From JAAXHH01 sp965248395 (lineage in GTDB: Bacteria > JAAXHH01): a DNA stretch of 64,000 nucleotides. Each line of letters starts with the position of its first letter. Position 1 is the stretch's first letter. The notes below the pieces were generated by a model. That model searched no databases and was not told where the DNA came from. It saw only the letters and a program-made list of their open reading frames with translations. Shown here piece by piece: positions 25,792 through 34,900 of the stretch. The position numbers and the translations under genes were made by a program. The stretch lies in assembly GCA_965248395.1 (NCBI GenBank), contig OZ252103.1:1984001-2048000 (forward strand), read 5' to 3'.

Positions 25792-27580
25792 CAATCCCAC
25801 GCACAGGAACCAGCTGTACCTGTTTATCGGTATAGTAAGCGTCCTTTTTCTGTTTTTAGCCTGCCGCCTGTTCTATTTCCAAGTCATTTCGGGCGAGGAG
25901 TACCGGGCTCATTCGGAACGGAACAGGATTCGGCCCGTGGTTTTTGAGGCGCCGCGTGGATTGATCCTGGACCGCAATGGCGTAGTTCTGGCGGAGAACA
26001 GGGCTTCCTATACCATCGCCGCCGCTCCTTTCGAGACTTCCGACGAAACCGTGGATTACCTGGGGGCACTGACCGGACAGGATGCCGGGGCCATTCGGAA
26101 GCGAATACGCGATCCGGCCCTGAACAGTTTCAATCCGACACCGGTCCAGCGGGATGTTTCCTTTGAAATCGTTTCCCGTGTGGAAGAACACCTGCTCGAT
26201 CTGCCCGGAGTAATCGTTCAGATCACGCCCAGCCGGATGTATGGCATGGGTAAACTCGCGAGCCACGTGCTCGGTTACGTTTCCGAGGTGAATCGACAGG
26301 AACTCGAAGAACTGGAGGACGAGGGGTATCGATCCGGCGATATCATCGGCAAACGGGGTGTAGAAAAAGCCTTTGAACAGCATCTTCGGGGGCAGAACGG
26401 CCTGGAGTTCATGGAGGTCAACGCCCGCGGCGAAGAGCTCGGACCTTTGCCCGGCCTGCCGGTCCTGTTGCCGGAATCGGGTAAAAACGTCTTTCTGACC
26501 CTGGATACCAGGATTCAGTCCGTGGCCGAAGAGGCTATTCCCGATAGTCTGGCAGGAGCGCTGGTGGCGATGGATCCCATGACCGGTGCCGTGATCGCGA
26601 TCGTCAGCAGGCCCGGATATGACCCCAATCTTTTTGCAGACGGGATTCCTCAGGATGCCTGGGATACGCTTCGCAACCATCCGCTCAAGCCCCTGCTGGA
26701 TCGAACCCGGGACGGGCAGTATCCACCGGCCTCGACGATGAAAATCGTAACGGCCGCCGCCGCGCTGGAAGAAGAACTGGTCACGACGACGACTGTAATG
26801 CGCTCATGCAACGCCGGATACCGCTTCGGCAGCAGTTGGGCGGGGTGTTGGACCTCTGGTCACGGCGCGATGCCGTTCAGGGAAGCTATGGCCCATTCCT
26901 GCGACGTCTACTACTACCAGGTGGGACACCTGCTTGGATTGGATCTCTGGGGGCGGTACGCGCGGGGTTTCGGCATCGGAACCCCCACCGGTTTCGATGC
27001 GGGTGGGGAACAGCACGGCCTGGTGCCCGATTCCACCTATTACGATCCGGCGAAGGACCGTCCCTGGACACCCGGTAAGATGCTGAACCTGGCCATCGGA
27101 CAGGGCGAACTGCTGGTTACTCCATTACAGATGGCGGTGATGACTGCCGCGGTGGCGAATGGAGGCGTGCTTTACAGTCCCCACATACTCGACCGGGTAG
27201 AGTCGACCGAAGGCGAAACGCTGGAAACCGGCGTGCCAACGATCAGGGACCGGCTGCCCATATCCCGGGAAACACTGCACTTGATCCAGGACGCCATGAT
27301 CGCCGTGATAAATGAAGGGACCGCGAGGAGTGCGTCCCTGCCGTACGCACAAGTGGCGGGCAAGACGGGCACCGCGGAGAATCCGCACGGCCTGGACCAC
27401 TCCTGGTTTGTCGGATACGCCCCGGCTGAATCGCCGCGTATCGCCGTGGCGGCGATCATGGAGAATGCGCCTTCGGGCTCGGCCGTGCCCGTCGTACGCC
27501 AGGTAATCGATGCATATCTTTCCCTGGAACGCCAACCCGTTGCGGGCCTCCGCGAAGCCGAAACCGCTTTATTTGAGTAA
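25766..27580 (+). CDS. mrdA: Elongasome class B penicillin-binding protein 2 (PBP2)
   Basis: 604 residues. It is the transpeptidase of lateral wall growth and partner of RodA. It has an N-terminal anchor (about 16-36), the RGLILDRNGVVLA motif of the pedestal, and catalytic motifs STMK (S323-K326), SCD (378-380, the SxD form usual in PBP2) and KTGT (533-536). It overlaps mreD by 26 bases and precedes rodA by 23. It complements the septal FtsI at 7808. Confidence 0.95.
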   Translation: MSGGYSQNDNPTHRNQLYLFIGIVSVLFLFLACRLFYFQVISGEEYRAHSERNRIRPVVFEAPRGLILDRNGVVLAENRASYTIAAAPFETSDETVDYLGALTGQDAGAIRKRIRDPALNSFNPTPVQRDVSFEIVSRVEEHLLDLPGVIVQITPSRMYGMGKLASHVLGYVSEVNRQELEELEDEGYRSGDIIGKRGVEKAFEQHLRGQNGLEFMEVNARGEELGPLPGLPVLLPESGKNVFLTLDTRIQSVAEEAIPDSLAGALVAMDPMTGAVIAIVSRPGYDPNLFADGIPQDAWDTLRNHPLKPLLDRTRDGQYPPASTMKIVTAAAALEEELVTTTTVMRSCNAGYRFGSSWAGCWTSGHGAMPFREAMAHSCDVYYYQVGHLLGLDLWGRYARGFGIGTPTGFDAGGEQHGLVPDSTYYDPAKDRPWTPGKMLNLAIGQGELLVTPLQMAVMTAAVANGGVLYSPHILDRVESTEGETLETGVPTIRDRLPISRETLHLIQDAMIAVINEGTARSASLPYAQVAGKTGTAENPHGLDHSWFVGYAPAESPRIAVAAIMENAPSGSAVPVVRQVIDAYLSLERQPVAGLREAETALFE

Positions 27581-27603
27581 ACTTACGAATGTGCTGATCA
27601 CCC

Positions 27604-28821
27604 ATGGAAAATCACTTAAACCGTACACTGGTCATCGTATCCATCCTGCTGTCCGTGATCGGCATTATCGTGATCTACAGCGCCACACGGGATGAAACCG
27701 GCCTCGGAATGTCCCGGTACATGCTGCAGTCCATGTGGTTCCTGTTCGGCATAGGCATCATGTACGTGACTTCGGTGTTGCCCATCCGGTTCCTGCAGGC
27801 TATTACCATACCCGTTTTCGTACTGGTGCTGATCCTGCTCGTCATCGTGTTGGCCTCCGATACGGTCAAAGGGTCCAGCCGATGGATAAGACTCGGTTTC
27901 ATCGGCATTCAGCCTTCGGAACTGGCGAAGATCGCTGTCATACTGGCGCTGGCCCAGTATCTTTCCCAGGCTCGAACCAACTTCCGCAAGCCTTCGGTGA
28001 TGATCACCTCTGGAACGATTGTCGCCCTGCCCGTTTTCTTTATTCTGTCTCAACCCGATCTGGGCACGTCGATCGTCTTCGGGGCGATATTCTGCGGCGT
28101 GCTGCTCTGGACGGGGTTTAGCGTGCTCGAACTGCTCCTCATGATTTCCCCGCTTATAGGCGTCGTAATCGGCGTTGTGAGCGGGTTCAACTGGATCATC
28201 TGGTCGGTTTTCATACTGATTGTAACGGGCATCATGTATCTGAAATGGCCGCCGCGATTCGTCACCGTCTTCTTGATTGTCGCACATCTGGGCGTGGGCC
28301 TGGGAGCGGAACCGCTTTGGGATTCGCTCCATGATTACCAGCAGCGACGCGTCGAGACCTTTCTGAATCCCCAGGTCGATCCGAAAGGCGCGGGATACCA
28401 GATCATCCAGTCCAAAATCGCCATAGGTTCGGGCGGTCTGCTCGGACGCGGTTTTCTTCAGGGGTCCCAGACCAACCTGGCGTTCCTGCCCGAACAACAT
28501 ACCGATTTCATCTTCTCCGTCATCGCCGAGGAATTCGGATTTGTCGGTTCGATTGCCGTCCTCGGACTGTATTTCGTCTTCATACTCATCGGCATTTATA
28601 TCGCGATGAACGTCAAAAGCCGGTACCAGAGCCTGCTTGCGGCTGGATGCGTGTCCGTTTTCACCTTTCACGTGATCATGAACGTGGGGATGGCCGTCGG
28701 TATGTTGCCGATCGCCGGCGTACCCCTGCCATTTCTCAGTTACGGCGGCTCCTTTCTAATGACCAGCCTGATTCTATGCGGCCTGTTGCTGAATGTCTGG
28801 CGCCATCGATTTGACTACTGA
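27604..28821 (+). CDS. rodA: SEDS peptidoglycan glycosyltransferase RodA
   Basis: 405 residues with about ten membrane segments. It polymerises lipid II for elongation together with PBP2. The SEDS marks YSATRDE, QPDLGTS, LGRGFLQGSQT and PLPFLSYGGS are present. It follows mrdA as in most bacteria, which separates it from the FtsW copy at 12818. No strong Shine-Dalgarno is seen before the ATG. Confidence 0.95.
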   Translation: MENHLNRTLVIVSILLSVIGIIVIYSATRDETGLGMSRYMLQSMWFLFGIGIMYVTSVLPIRFLQAITIPVFVLVLILLVIVLASDTVKGSSRWIRLGFIGIQPSELAKIAVILALAQYLSQARTNFRKPSVMITSGTIVALPVFFILSQPDLGTSIVFGAIFCGVLLWTGFSVLELLLMISPLIGVVIGVVSGFNWIIWSVFILIVTGIMYLKWPPRFVTVFLIVAHLGVGLGAEPLWDSLHDYQQRRVETFLNPQVDPKGAGYQIIQSKIAIGSGGLLGRGFLQGSQTNLAFLPEQHTDFIFSVIAEEFGFVGSIAVLGLYFVFILIGIYIAMNVKSRYQSLLAAGCVSVFTFHVIMNVGMAVGMLPIAGVPLPFLSYGGSFLMTSLILCGLLLNVWRHRFDY

Positions 28822-28853
28822 ACCATAAGGCCTGCCGCGAACAAGGAAAGAAC

Positions 28854-29690
28854 ATGTATCCTATACTGTTTGAAATCGGTCCGCTGACCATTCGAACCTA
28901 TGGCCTGCTGCTGGCCGTTTCCTTCATGGTGGGGATCATACTTGCGTTGAAGCGGTCCAGGGAACGGGGTTTGAACCAGAACCAGATGATAAACATGTGC
29001 CTGCTCATAATGCTTGCCGGCATCATCGGGGCACGGGTCATGTACGTCATACCCCACTGGAACGAGTTCAGCGCAAATCCCCTGGATATCATCAGCCCCT
29101 TTCAGAGCTCCGGCACGATCGGTTTGACCGGCCTGACCATGTACGGCGGATTCATAGCGGCTGTCCTTGTTTCTTTCCTTTATCTCCGCTGGAACAGATT
29201 GTCCGTCTGGAAGGCCTGCGACGCCTTCGCGCCGAGCATCGCCCTCGGTATCGGGATCAGCCGCGTCGGTTGCTTCCTGAACGGCTGCTGCTTCGGACTT
29301 CCCACCGAATCTGCCCTGGGTGTCGTCTTCCCGGCATTCAGCGCGGCGGGCTCATTCTATCCAGATGTATCGCTTCATCCCGCCCAGCTCTACAACGCGG
29401 TACTGGGATTCGGGCTGTTCGGCTTGCTGCTCTGGCTGGACCGCAAGCCTCGATTCGACGGTTTCCTATTCGCCGTGCTGCTGATCACCGAGCCCATTAC
29501 CCGGTTTGTCGTGGATCTGTTCCGATATTACGAGGCGAGCATGACGCTGGGTAACCTGGGCGGAGCGGTCCTGTCCGTCAACCAAGGTATCAGCATCGTG
29601 CTGTGCGGTATGGGATTCCTCCTCCTGGGGTGGCTCAGAAACCGGGCGCGGCAGCGATCGGGACGCAGTCAATCCCGGCGTCCGCGATGA
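28854..29690 (+). CDS. lgt: Phosphatidylglycerol:prolipoprotein diacylglyceryl transferase
   Basis: 278 residues, about seven membrane segments. It transfers diacylglycerol to the lipobox cysteine of prolipoproteins at the inner membrane. The Lgt signature GRVGCFLNGCCFG is present as SRVGCFLNGCCFG, followed by HPAQLYNA. AAGGAA lies just upstream of the ATG. It closes the mre-mrd group. The next 305 bases have no convincing gene. Confidence 0.94.
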   Translation: MYPILFEIGPLTIRTYGLLLAVSFMVGIILALKRSRERGLNQNQMINMCLLIMLAGIIGARVMYVIPHWNEFSANPLDIISPFQSSGTIGLTGLTMYGGFIAAVLVSFLYLRWNRLSVWKACDAFAPSIALGIGISRVGCFLNGCCFGLPTESALGVVFPAFSAAGSFYPDVSLHPAQLYNAVLGFGLFGLLLWLDRKPRFDGFLFAVLLITEPITRFVVDLFRYYEASMTLGNLGGAVLSVNQGISIVLCGMGFLLLGWLRNRARQRSGRSQSRRPR

Positions 29691-29995
29691 TTCCAGGCAC
29701 GACGTTCACACTCCAGCCATTCCCCGTTTCTTTTTATTGCCAGGTGCCAGGATGCCGGTCCGTAGATCCACCGGTCCGCTCGATCCGGTCGGTCCGCCGG
29801 TCCGCCGGAAGCGGTCCGCCTAGCTTCGTTTGAAAAAACTCGAGAATCCCTGGTCCGAATCCAGACTGTATACGGAGAAACGACATCCGGCGACCGGCGA
29901 TGACCCGGGTTGGCGGACGCGAACGTTTGCCGGGGTATGCATCGTGCGCCAGTCGATGGCGAACGCCTCGTGCCGCGGTGAACTATACACATTTC
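29691..29995 (+). other. 305-base gap between lgt and comF
   Basis: The gap holds the GGTCCG cluster (29757-29818). A TTG-initiated frame of 58 codons (29830-30006) begins MKKLENPWSE and runs into the comF start, but it has no ribosome site and I do not call it. No terminator hairpin with a T run is visible. Confidence 0.5.
29757..29818 (+). repeat. Cluster of five irregular GGTCCG repeats
   Basis: GGTCCG occurs at 29757, 29773, 29791, 29799 and 29813, usually as CCGGTCCG, with offsets of 16, 18, 8 and 14 bases. Two more copies (2437 and 2446) lie in the gap before prfA. The spacing is irregular, so it is not a CRISPR or simple tandem array. Confidence 0.5.
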
Positions 29996-30724
29996 ATGTC
30001 TATTAATATCAACATTTTACGCTCGGCAGGCCGTGCGTTTTTGGACCTGGTTTATCCGCCGTGCTGTGCCCTGTGCAGAGACCGGATCTACGATGTATGG
30101 GGAGTCATATGTGATGACTGCCGGCATGGATTGCTCCCGATCGAGGCGCCATACTGCGAGAGATGCGGTCAATCGCTGGCCTCTCCGGTGTCGCCGTGTT
30201 CAGCCTGCCCGGGCCGCACTTTCTATTTTGACGGTGCCCTGTCCGGGTTCCAATTCAATACACCGCTCCAGGATCTCACCCATCAACTCAAGTACCGATC
30301 CCGTCCCGGCATCGGGCGGTTCCTGGGTTCCCTGTTGGGAAAAAGGGTTGAACGGGAACCGGTTTTCCCCCATATTATGGCCGTTGTGCCCGTACCCTTG
30401 CATCGCCTGAGGCAACGGGAACGTGGGTACAATCAGAGTGAATGCATAGCGCAGGGTATATCGGACGAAACGGGTATTCCAGTCCTGAAAGATGTCCTTG
30501 TGCGGAACCGGAATACTCCTTCCCAGACGTCGTTGACTCCCGATGCGCGCATGGCCAATGTCGAGGGTGTGTTCGACGTAAACCGTGCTGATGCGGTGCG
30601 TGGCTCCTCGATCGTCCTGGTCGACGATGTTTTCACGACGGGAGCGACGATAAACAGCGGCGCCCGATCCTTGATTCAGGAAGGGGCCGAAAGGGTATTT
30701 GCCCTGACCATTGCGCGCGCCTGA
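29996..30724 (+). CDS. comF: ComF-family phosphoribosyltransferase-like protein
   Basis: 242 residues. The N-terminal half has four CxxC-type pairs of a double zinc ribbon (CCALC, CDDC, CERC, CSAC). The C-terminal half has a PRTase fold with the PRPP loop VLVDDVFTTGAT. ComF is needed for DNA uptake in competent bacteria, but homologues are present in many bacteria not known to be competent, and no other competence gene is seen here. The frame opens 32 codons upstream, but those residues do not resemble the family. The ATG at 29996 puts the zinc domain at the start. Confidence 0.88.
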   Translation: MSININILRSAGRAFLDLVYPPCCALCRDRIYDVWGVICDDCRHGLLPIEAPYCERCGQSLASPVSPCSACPGRTFYFDGALSGFQFNTPLQDLTHQLKYRSRPGIGRFLGSLLGKRVEREPVFPHIMAVVPVPLHRLRQRERGYNQSECIAQGISDETGIPVLKDVLVRNRNTPSQTSLTPDARMANVEGVFDVNRADAVRGSSIVLVDDVFTTGATINSGARSLIQEGAERVFALTIARA

Positions 30725-30768
30725 GTAGCGTCCGTTTCACCCATAGGCAGCGGGAGAAGAGATTCCAA

Positions 30769-31800
30769 ATGCATATCGGCATATTGACTGGCGGCGGCGA
30801 CTGCCCGGGACTGAACGCCGCAATTCGCGCCGTGACGAGGCGGTCGATAAAGACCTACGGTTCGACGGTCGTTGGAATACGCAACGGATGGGCGGGACTG
30901 ATCAACAACGATACCAGTCCCCTCAGCCTGGTCTCCGTGTCTGGAATCCTGCACCGGGGCGGTACTATTCTGGGCACTTCCAGAACCAACCCGCTGAAGG
31001 ACGAAGGCGACATTGAACGCATCAAGAAAAACGTTGAAAAACTCGGACTTGACGCGGTGGTCGCCATTGGGGGCGAAGATACCCTGGGCGCCGCGGCGGC
31101 CTTGAACGAAGTCGGCATTCGCATGGTAGGTCTTCCAAAGACGATCGACAACGACATCGTAGGGACGGACATGACATTCGGTTTCGACACGGCGGTAACC
31201 GTGGCAACCGACGCCATAGACCGGCTTCACACCACCGCGGAATCCCATCACCGCGTGATGGTTATCGAGGTGATGGGCAGGCATACGGGATGGATCGCGA
31301 TCAAGTCGGGTATCGCCGGGGGAGCGGACTGTATACTGATTCCGGAGGTGCCCATGGACCTGGACGAAGTCTGCGCGCTCGTCAAGCAGCGCATCGACCG
31401 GGGCAAGACCTTCAGCCTCGTCGTCGTCGCGGAGGGTTTCACGATGAAAGACGCCTCGGGCCATGTAACCCAGGACGACAATATCGATGAATTCGGCCAT
31501 GTCCGCCTGGGCGGCATCGGTGAAGTAGTCGGTGCAGAGATCGAACGCCGGGCCCACATCGAAACCCGGGTGACGATCCTGGGTCACATTCAGCGTGGCG
31601 GTTCACCTACGCCCTTTGACAGGGTGCTGGCAACGAGATACGGAGTGACTGCGGCCGATTTGCTGCATAGCGGGGAATTCGGCAAGATGGTGGCATTGAA
31701 GGGCTCGAAGATAGGAACTGTGCCTCTTTCCGAAGTGACCGGCAGGATACGCACGGTGGACATGGAACTGTATGAAATTGCCCAGGTGTTTTTCGGATAG
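30769..31800 (+). CDS. 6-phosphofructokinase, probably pyrophosphate-dependent
   Basis: 343 residues of the PfkA superfamily, phosphorylating fructose 6-phosphate. GGGDCPGLN is at the N-terminus. The phosphoryl-donor loop reads GGEDT with Asp at residue 104, and the catalytic loop reads PKTIDND with Lys at 124. In this family Gly104 goes with ATP use, while Asp104 plus Lys124 marks pyrophosphate-dependent enzymes such as that of Amycolatopsis. I therefore infer a reversible PPi-dependent enzyme. It lies upstream of tpiA, making a small glycolytic unit. I give no symbol because pfkA and pfp both remain possible. Confidence 0.9.
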   Translation: MHIGILTGGGDCPGLNAAIRAVTRRSIKTYGSTVVGIRNGWAGLINNDTSPLSLVSVSGILHRGGTILGTSRTNPLKDEGDIERIKKNVEKLGLDAVVAIGGEDTLGAAAALNEVGIRMVGLPKTIDNDIVGTDMTFGFDTAVTVATDAIDRLHTTAESHHRVMVIEVMGRHTGWIAIKSGIAGGADCILIPEVPMDLDEVCALVKQRIDRGKTFSLVVVAEGFTMKDASGHVTQDDNIDEFGHVRLGGIGEVVGAEIERRAHIETRVTILGHIQRGGSPTPFDRVLATRYGVTAADLLHSGEFGKMVALKGSKIGTVPLSEVTGRIRTVDMELYEIAQVFFG

Positions 31801-31818
31801 CATCCCCCAGGAGTGGAT

Positions 31819-32604
31819 TTGAAAACAGTGGCACGCCGGTTGATCATCGCCGGCAACTGGAAAATGTATACCGACGTGGTCGATGGTGCGTCGCTGGTCG
31901 CCGATGTGATCGAGCGAACGGAATCGCTTGCCCTGGATGCGGACCTCGTGTTGTGCCCGCCATTCACCCATTTGACCGTGGCGGCCACGCAGTTGTCCGG
32001 CAGTTCCATCTCGTTGGGCGCCCAGAACATGCACCCGGCGCTGGAAGGCGCGTTCACGGGGGAAGTGTCCGCCAGAATGCTGTTGACTTCGGGGTGCGGG
32101 TACGTTATATTGGGGCACTCTGAAAGGCGGACGCATTTCGGTGAAACGAATGAATCCGTCAATCTGAAGGTAAGAACGGCGATTTCCGCGGGGCTCACCC
32201 CGATCCTCTGCGTCGGCGAGACCCTTGAGGAACGAGAAACCGGTCAAACGCAGTCGGTAGTCGGTGAGCAGGTCCGCAAGGGCCTTGAAGGTACAGAACC
32301 CGGGACGCCCGACGATCTAGTCCTGGCATACGAGCCGGTCTGGGCGATTGGTACCGGTAGCGTGGCTACCCCCGAACAAGCGGACCAGGTGCACGGTCAC
32401 CTGAGAGCGGTAATTGCTGATTTGTTCGACGATAACTTCGCCGGCCGATTACGGATTCAATACGGCGGAAGCGTCAAACCGGAAAACGCGGGTGCCCTGC
32501 TGGCCAAACCGCACATAGATGGAGCGCTCGTGGGAGGAGCCAGCCTGGATGCTTCATCTTTCGAGGCGATTGTCCGGGCCGGACTGGGAATCGATGGCGG
32601 CTAA
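31819..32604 (+). CDS. tpiA: Triosephosphate isomerase
   Basis: 261 residues. It interconverts dihydroxyacetone phosphate and glyceraldehyde 3-phosphate. The active-site Lys is in GNWKM, the His in LGHSERR, and the Glu in the AYEPVWAIGTG signature; the phosphate loop is YGGSVKPEN. Three non-ATG starts compete: GTG 31813, TTG 31819 and GTG 31828. I chose TTG 31819 because AGGAG (31809-31813) lies five bases before it. It follows the phosphofructokinase gene by 18 bases. Confidence 0.95.
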   Translation: MKTVARRLIIAGNWKMYTDVVDGASLVADVIERTESLALDADLVLCPPFTHLTVAATQLSGSSISLGAQNMHPALEGAFTGEVSARMLLTSGCGYVILGHSERRTHFGETNESVNLKVRTAISAGLTPILCVGETLEERETGQTQSVVGEQVRKGLEGTEPGTPDDLVLAYEPVWAIGTGSVATPEQADQVHGHLRAVIADLFDDNFAGRLRIQYGGSVKPENAGALLAKPHIDGALVGGASLDASSFEAIVRAGLGIDGG

Positions 32605-32651
32605 CGTAACCTTTCGGGCTACAGCCGTACGCTAACTGAAGGATATACACC

Positions 32652-33011
32652 GTGTTTACCTCCGTAGTCACTATCCATGTACTGGTTTGTATCGTTTTGA
32701 TCCTGTCTGTCCTGTTGCAGTCCGGAAAGGGCGGAGGGTTGTCGAGCGCATTCGGTACGGGTGGTCCTTCCGGCGGCATGACAGGCCAGATGTTCGGTGG
32801 CCGGGGAGCCGCGACCTTCCTCGGTAAGGCGACGACTATACTGGCGACGCTTTATATGCTGATTGTCATCGGTCTGAACCTGGTGCCCGACGATGCGCAG
32901 CGTTCGCGCAGCATAATCCAGGAAGAAGCCCTGAGAAACCAGCAGGTGTCCCCCGCCCAGGGATTGCCTGCCGCTCCCGCGGCCGACCCGCCCCCGGCAG
33001 ACTCTCCTTGA
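32652..33011 (+). CDS. secG: Preprotein translocase subunit SecG
   Basis: 119 residues. Two membrane segments (about 4-23 and 55-74) flank the family loop LLQSGKGGGLSSAFG. The C-terminal tail is rich in Pro and Ala and of low complexity. SecG stimulates SecYEG-dependent secretion. It uses a GTG start. The order tpiA-secG-tRNA-Leu is a widespread conserved arrangement, which supports the call. Confidence 0.93.
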   Translation: MFTSVVTIHVLVCIVLILSVLLQSGKGGGLSSAFGTGGPSGGMTGQMFGGRGAATFLGKATTILATLYMLIVIGLNLVPDDAQRSRSIIQEEALRNQQVSPAQGLPAAPAADPPPADSP

Positions 33012-33081
33012 GAAGACGGGGTCTCGCCCTAGTGTCGTCAACCATCGCGTGGCGGTCCTTCTGCCAGCGAGTTGACGTGAC

Positions 33082-33165
33082 GCCGAAGTGGTGGAATTGG
33101 TAGACACGCTGTCTTGAGGGGGCAGTGGGAGAAATCCCGTCGCGGTTCGAATCCGCGCTTCGGCA
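33082..33165 (+). tRNA. tRNA-Leu (anticodon GAG)
   Basis: 84 bases, class II with a long variable arm. The acceptor stem is GCCGAAG (33082-33088) with CTTCGGC (33158-33164), discriminator A at 33165. The anticodon stem CTGTC/GGCAG encloses the loop TTGAGGG, giving GAG, which reads CUC and CUU. The variable arm pairs GGGA with TCCC, and the T-loop is GGTTCGAATCC. The terminal CCA is not encoded. It follows secG by 70 bases, and the same tRNA follows secG in E. coli (leuU). Confidence 0.95.
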
Positions 33166-33220
33166 TCCAACCCCCATTTAAGTCTTACATTCATGCCCAG
33201 GTAAATCCGGAAGGCGTCCA

Positions 33221-34879
33221 ATGCGTCCGGTGTGTTTGTTGATCCCCTTGATCGCTGTCATGGCGAGCCTGGTATTCGTCTCCGTATCTACCGGCCAGAA
33301 CCAGCGGAAGAATTCGGTGGGCAAAATCATGCCTGCGGATGCCGCTCCCCTTTCCCGTCAGGTTATTCGCCTGATGAACATGGAGCCCCGCAGCCTCGAT
33401 TCCGGCATCCACCCATATGATGACGAAGGGGCGGTACTGAGACCCTTCGAAATGTTGATGTGGCGCGATGAATTCATGCAGCCGATTCCAGGCGCGGCGG
33501 AACGCTTCGAACGTTCCCCGGATGGCTTGACATGGACCTTTTACCTGCGGCCCGGAGCCCGGTGGAGCGACGGACGTCCGGTCACCGCGCACGATTTCGT
33601 CTACACCTTCAGGCGAAACATCGATCCCGCGTCGGGAAACATCTACGCGAATTTCTACTACGATTTCAAGAACGCCCGGGCAATCAACCAGGGGCGGATC
33701 AAGGATGTCGAAGAGCTGGGCGTGCATGCGCTGGACGACCTGACCCTGGTCATTGAAACCGAACAGCCTACGCCCTACCTGTTGTATATCATATCATTTC
33801 CGGACACGTTTCCGGCGCCTCGCTGGGCAGTGGAAAAGTATGGCCGCAAGTGGACTGAACAGGGGCATATCGTCACCAACAGCGGGTTCAAAGTGACCGA
33901 ATGGGTCAGTGGCAGCCATATCACCTATGTGCCGGATCCGATGTACAACGGTCCCCACAAACCCTTTCTGGAGCAGGTCGTCCAGTTGTTCCGCGAAGCC
34001 GCGGTGGCCAATATTCTGCCGTACGAAAACAACGAGGTGGACATGGAAGCGGTCGATCTGGCGGAATTGCGCCGTATTCAGAACGACCCCCTGCTGAGCA
34101 GGGAAATCGTCCGTTCTCAAAGCTATTCCACCTGGTACTTTATATTCAGATCCAGGGAACCCCCCTTCGATGATGTCCGTGTCCGGGAAGCCTTCACCCG
34201 CGTCATCGATCGCGAGTCGATCTGCCGTGTGATTCTTGGAGGAGCGGGTATTCCGGCCTATTCGATGATACCGCCGGGATTCGACGCTTACGCCGGTACG
34301 GAGTCCAGGTCGATCCAGGGCTATGATCCGGAACGGGCCAGGGAGCTCATGGCGGAGGCCGGCTACCCGCGCGGTCGCGGATTCCCCACCGTGGAAACGT
34401 GGCTGAGGGCGCCCGATCCCATCACCCGCCGAATTGCCGAGGCGGTCCAGGGCATGTTGCGGAATCACCTCGGGGTGAACATCACCTTTCGCAGCGCCGA
34501 TATGGGTTCCTACATGAACGCCCTATTCGACTGGCGAATTCCCCTCGGATTCATCGCCTGGGGAGCGGATTACCTGGACCCGAGGAACATGCTGGACATG
34601 ACCTGGCATTCACGGCCGCGGGGAGCCCAGCGCCAGGATTGGGCCCATCCGGCATTTGACGATATCGTGGACCGGGCGATCGGGGAAACCGATCCTGCCC
34701 GGCGCACGGAGCTGTACAAGCAGGCCGAGAGGATCCTTGTCTCCGACTACGGAGGCGCGTTCGTCTACCATCCGATCAGTTACGGCCTGCGAAAGCCCTG
34801 GGTGAAGGGGTATTCCAGGCAGCCCGACGGCACGGTCGGAAACCTGATGTGGAGCAAGGTTTACATCGGTGAACACTGA
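33221..34879 (+). CDS. Family-5 extracellular solute-binding protein (peptide/oligopeptide type)
   Basis: 552 residues with an N-terminal signal sequence (about 1-25) and no lipobox cysteine that I can see. The SBP_bac_5 fold is clear from LRPGARWSDGRPVTAHDF, NNEVDMEAVDL, DVRVREAFTRVIDR and YPRGRGFP. Family members bind peptides, nickel or other oligomers and deliver them to an ABC importer, but no permease or ATPase gene is present in the window. After the signal comes a PADAAP motif shared with two paralogues (36196 and 55585). An aminotransferase gene starts 21 bases after its stop, so the two are likely co-transcribed. Confidence 0.88.
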   Translation: MRPVCLLIPLIAVMASLVFVSVSTGQNQRKNSVGKIMPADAAPLSRQVIRLMNMEPRSLDSGIHPYDDEGAVLRPFEMLMWRDEFMQPIPGAAERFERSPDGLTWTFYLRPGARWSDGRPVTAHDFVYTFRRNIDPASGNIYANFYYDFKNARAINQGRIKDVEELGVHALDDLTLVIETEQPTPYLLYIISFPDTFPAPRWAVEKYGRKWTEQGHIVTNSGFKVTEWVSGSHITYVPDPMYNGPHKPFLEQVVQLFREAAVANILPYENNEVDMEAVDLAELRRIQNDPLLSREIVRSQSYSTWYFIFRSREPPFDDVRVREAFTRVIDRESICRVILGGAGIPAYSMIPPGFDAYAGTESRSIQGYDPERARELMAEAGYPRGRGFPTVETWLRAPDPITRRIAEAVQGMLRNHLGVNITFRSADMGSYMNALFDWRIPLGFIAWGADYLDPRNMLDMTWHSRPRGAQRQDWAHPAFDDIVDRAIGETDPARRTELYKQAERILVSDYGGAFVYHPISYGLRKPWVKGYSRQPDGTVGNLMWSKVYIGEH

Positions 34880-34900
34880 AGGCAGGCAGGGAGGCACGAC

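Noticed and set aside
29757..29818. CRISPR-like array
   Set aside because: Repeats are only six to eight bases, spacing is uneven (8 to 18 bases) and there are no cas genes in the window.
29830..30006. 58-codon TTG-initiated frame before comF
   Set aside because: It lacks a ribosome site, overlaps the comF start, and its second half has an unlikely residue mix.
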